A stretch of DNA of 7,572 nucleotides from Treponema sp. (GTDB lineage: Bacteria; Spirochaetota; Spirochaetia; Treponematales; Breznakiellaceae). Within the stretch, counting starts at the first letter, position 1. Each line of letters starts with the position of its first letter. Under the pieces are notes generated by a model, which did no database searches, was not told where the DNA came from, and saw only the letters and a program-made list of their open reading frames with translations. The stretch lies in the NCBI GenBank assembly GCA_031266635.1, contig JAISAN010000217.1:1-7572 (forward strand). Reading direction: 5' to 3'. Positions 6,334-7,572 of the stretch are shown here, in pieces. Position numbers and translations under genes: made by a program.

Positions 6334-7182
6334 TCAGGCCATGTAAAAACCAAAAGCGGCGTAGCCGACGAAAGAACCGGGGACTTCATCCGCCGGTACA
6401 TCCGCGCTCGTACCATAGGCCAAAAGCCGGGCCCGCGAAGGCCCCAGGGTCTGCGTATAACCCAAAACGCCAAGAACAGCGCCAACGGAACAACTGGATT
6501 GATCCGATTCCGCCCGTTCAAGTATTTTCTCCGGGATTCCCCCCTCCACCGCTTCGATAAAGGCGCGGTCGTTTTGCTCCCGGACCCACCGCAGGGCTTT
6601 TGCCCCCCTGCCCTGGGGGCTAAATCCGTAATTATCCCCATAATGGGTTAGATCGGTGGAGCCCAGAACCGTCAAGCTCCGGCCCAGGGTTTTTCCTGTC
6701 CGGGCGAGGGCCTTTCCCGCCTCAAAAGAATTGAGTTCAGCGGGAAGCCGGAGCCAGAGCAGTTTGGCCCCCGGCAGAAAAAAATGGACCATGGGAAGGA
6801 GCGCCTCCACCGTATTGTCCTGGTACCGGTCTTCCCGGCCGCCAAATTCTTTTTTCAGGGCCTCCCGGAGTTCCCGGTCAAGCGGCATATTCCCCAGCGG
6901 GGTACGGACCGCATCTTCCCCGGCAAAAAGGGGCGGCGCCCCCGCGGGAAGGTGGCCGCCCAGGATAACCGCCGTCTCCGCTTTCCGGTCCAGGGCGGAC
7001 ACGGCCGCCGCGGCGATCCGGCCCGAATAAAACCAGCCCGCGTGGGGGGCAATCGCGGCAACGGACGGCGCGGCGTCAGTTTGGACAAAATCCGATAAAA
7101 ACCGGGAAATTTCCCCTCCGGTCCGGGGGTACCAGCCGGGAGGCAGGCAGGGTTCTCGTATTTGCATCTTTAAATATTCCAT
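6334..7182 (-). CDS. amrB: AmmeMemoRadiSam system protein B (MEMO1 family)
   Basis: This 282-residue protein carries the MEMO-family motifs in order: IAPHAGWFYSG (H47), VILGGHLPAG (H77), LGSTDLTHYG (D177, H180) and SSCSVGAVLGVL (C231). In human MEMO1 the equivalent two histidines and one cysteine bind metal. In prokaryotes this protein is named for co-occurrence with an AMMECR1-domain protein (A) and a radical SAM protein; the biochemical role is unsettled. Neither partner is in this window, so the gene looks solitary or its partners are elsewhere. Start choice: an in-frame ATG at 7263 would overlap the divergent gene and adds unconvincing residues. ATG 7182 has AGGA at 7191-7188 with a 5-base spacer and is preferred; ATG 7167 is a further alternative. 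The stop lies 28 bases from the end of the convergent Maf gene, and a tandem copy of CAGGCCAT (6327-6342) spans it. Confidence 0.9.
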   Translation of the reverse strand: MEYLKMQIREPCLPPGWYPRTGGEISRFLSDFVQTDAAPSVAAIAPHAGWFYSGRIAAAAVSALDRKAETAVILGGHLPAGAPPLFAGEDAVRTPLGNMPLDRELREALKKEFGGREDRYQDNTVEALLPMVHFFLPGAKLLWLRLPAELNSFEAGKALARTGKTLGRSLTVLGSTDLTHYGDNYGFSPQGRGAKALRWVREQNDRAFIEAVEGGIPEKILERAESDQSSCSVGAVLGVLGYTQTLGPSRARLLAYGTSADVPADEVPGSFVGYAAFGFYMA

Positions 7183-7225
7183 CTTAATCCTAGCAGAACT
7201 TAAACAAAACGTATATAATATCTGC
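7183..7225. promoter_or_regulatory. Short divergent promoter region with perfect TATAAT
   Basis: Only 43 bases separate the two divergent start codons. On the plus strand a perfect TATAAT sits at 7214-7219, which puts the expected transcription start at or next to the ATG at 7226. On the minus strand TATTAT (7220-7215) is a five-of-six -10 for the amrB-like gene, overlapping the plus-strand one. No convincing -35 hexamer is seen in either direction. Two polymerases could not occupy the overlapping -10 elements together, so expression may be mutually exclusive. Confidence 0.5.
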
Positions 7226-7572
7226 ATGCGGCAAAAGAACACCCGGCATAAAAGCCCGATCATTACGGCGTTTATTGCGCCGGTTTGTATTATCGTATAT
7301 CTGGCGGCCCTGATCTTCGCGGCGGTCCGGATTTATGTGAGTATTGATGAACGCCGTCTCATCGCGGAACAGGAATTTTTTGATATCGCCGACCTTGCCC
7401 ATTCCGCGGGGGTTTTGGGCTTTATGGATGAGCCCTTTGTCCAGACTATGGAAGACGCCCTCAGCGCCAGCCAAACCCTGCGGGGGCTGATCATTTCCGG
7501 CTCCAACGGCGAATACGCCTTTGAACGGGAGCGGGGGACCGCCATTAACTGGGTCAATGATTCCCCCCGTTT
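7226..7572 (+). CDS. Membrane-anchored, probably sensory protein (partial, C-terminus outside window)
   Basis: The frame starts at ATG 7226 and is open for 115 codons to the window edge. A basic head (MRQKNTRHK) precedes a single long membrane segment at about residues 11-38, the pattern of an uncleaved signal anchor with the N-terminus inside. The rest seen so far (about 40-115) would be outside the membrane: DERRLIAEQEFFDIADLAHS is helical, and TLRGLIISGSNGEYAFERERG then resembles a strand-turn-strand of a Cache/PAS-like sensor domain. This start of a protein is typical of sensor kinases, nucleotide cyclases or chemoreceptors, but the output domain lies outside the window, so none is named. 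No Shine-Dalgarno precedes the ATG; the -10 sits where one would be. The frame is also open upstream, but no better start codon is evident. Confidence 0.7.
   Translation, partial: MRQKNTRHKSPIITAFIAPVCIIVYLAALIFAAVRIYVSIDERRLIAEQEFFDIADLAHSAGVLGFMDEPFVQTMEDALSASQTLRGLIISGSNGEYAFERERGTAINWVNDSPR

Noticed and set aside
6327..6342. Tandem CAGGCCAT repeat over the amrB-like stop codon
   Set aside because: Only two 8-base copies; losing or gaining one leaves the protein end unchanged, so no function is suggested.
5901..6641. 246-residue minus-strand frame across the Maf 2/amrB junction
   Set aside because: It overlaps two genes with clear family motifs and has no domain or start signal of its own.

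Overview
The window looks like chromosomal DNA of a spirochaete, most likely a Treponema-type lineage with a moderately GC-rich genome. This is inference from gene content: two adjacent Maf/DUF115 proteins of the kind that modify flagellins, a long Asp/Glu-rich low-complexity protein in the same operon, a short DivIC/FtsB-like protein, and a solitary AmmeMemoRadiSam protein B. No ribosomal or tRNA marker is present to confirm it.

Layout. At the left edge a DivIC/FtsB-like division protein runs leftwards out of the window (1-398, minus). A 194-base divergent intergenic region follows, with a good sigma-70-like promoter facing right. That promoter would drive a tight four-gene operon on the plus strand: an acidic, probably disordered 657-residue protein (593-2566), a 154-residue protein of unknown function (2566-3030), and two different Maf/DUF115 proteins (3011-4627 and 4620-6305). 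The three junctions overlap by 1, 20 and 8 bases, so translation is probably coupled throughout. A convergent MEMO-family gene, amrB-like (6334-7182, minus), comes next. A 43-base divergent promoter region then separates it from a membrane-anchored, probably sensory protein that leaves the window on the right (7226-7572, plus).

How the genes may work together. Maf proteins transfer nonulosonic-acid-type sugars to flagellins in the cytoplasm before export. The two Maf paralogues plus two small or acidic soluble partners make a plausible protein-glycosylation unit; the role of the acidic protein and of the 154-residue protein is not known to me.

The most unusual piece of sequence is a 142-base, AT-richer, strongly palindromic segment inside the first Maf gene (4206-4347). 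It has near-perfect 20-base terminal inverted repeats and several internal hairpins, yet it is read through as protein. It resembles a small palindromic repeat element that has settled in a coding sequence. Several long homopolymer tracts in the operon and a probable leaderless promoter for the right-edge gene are also worth checking.
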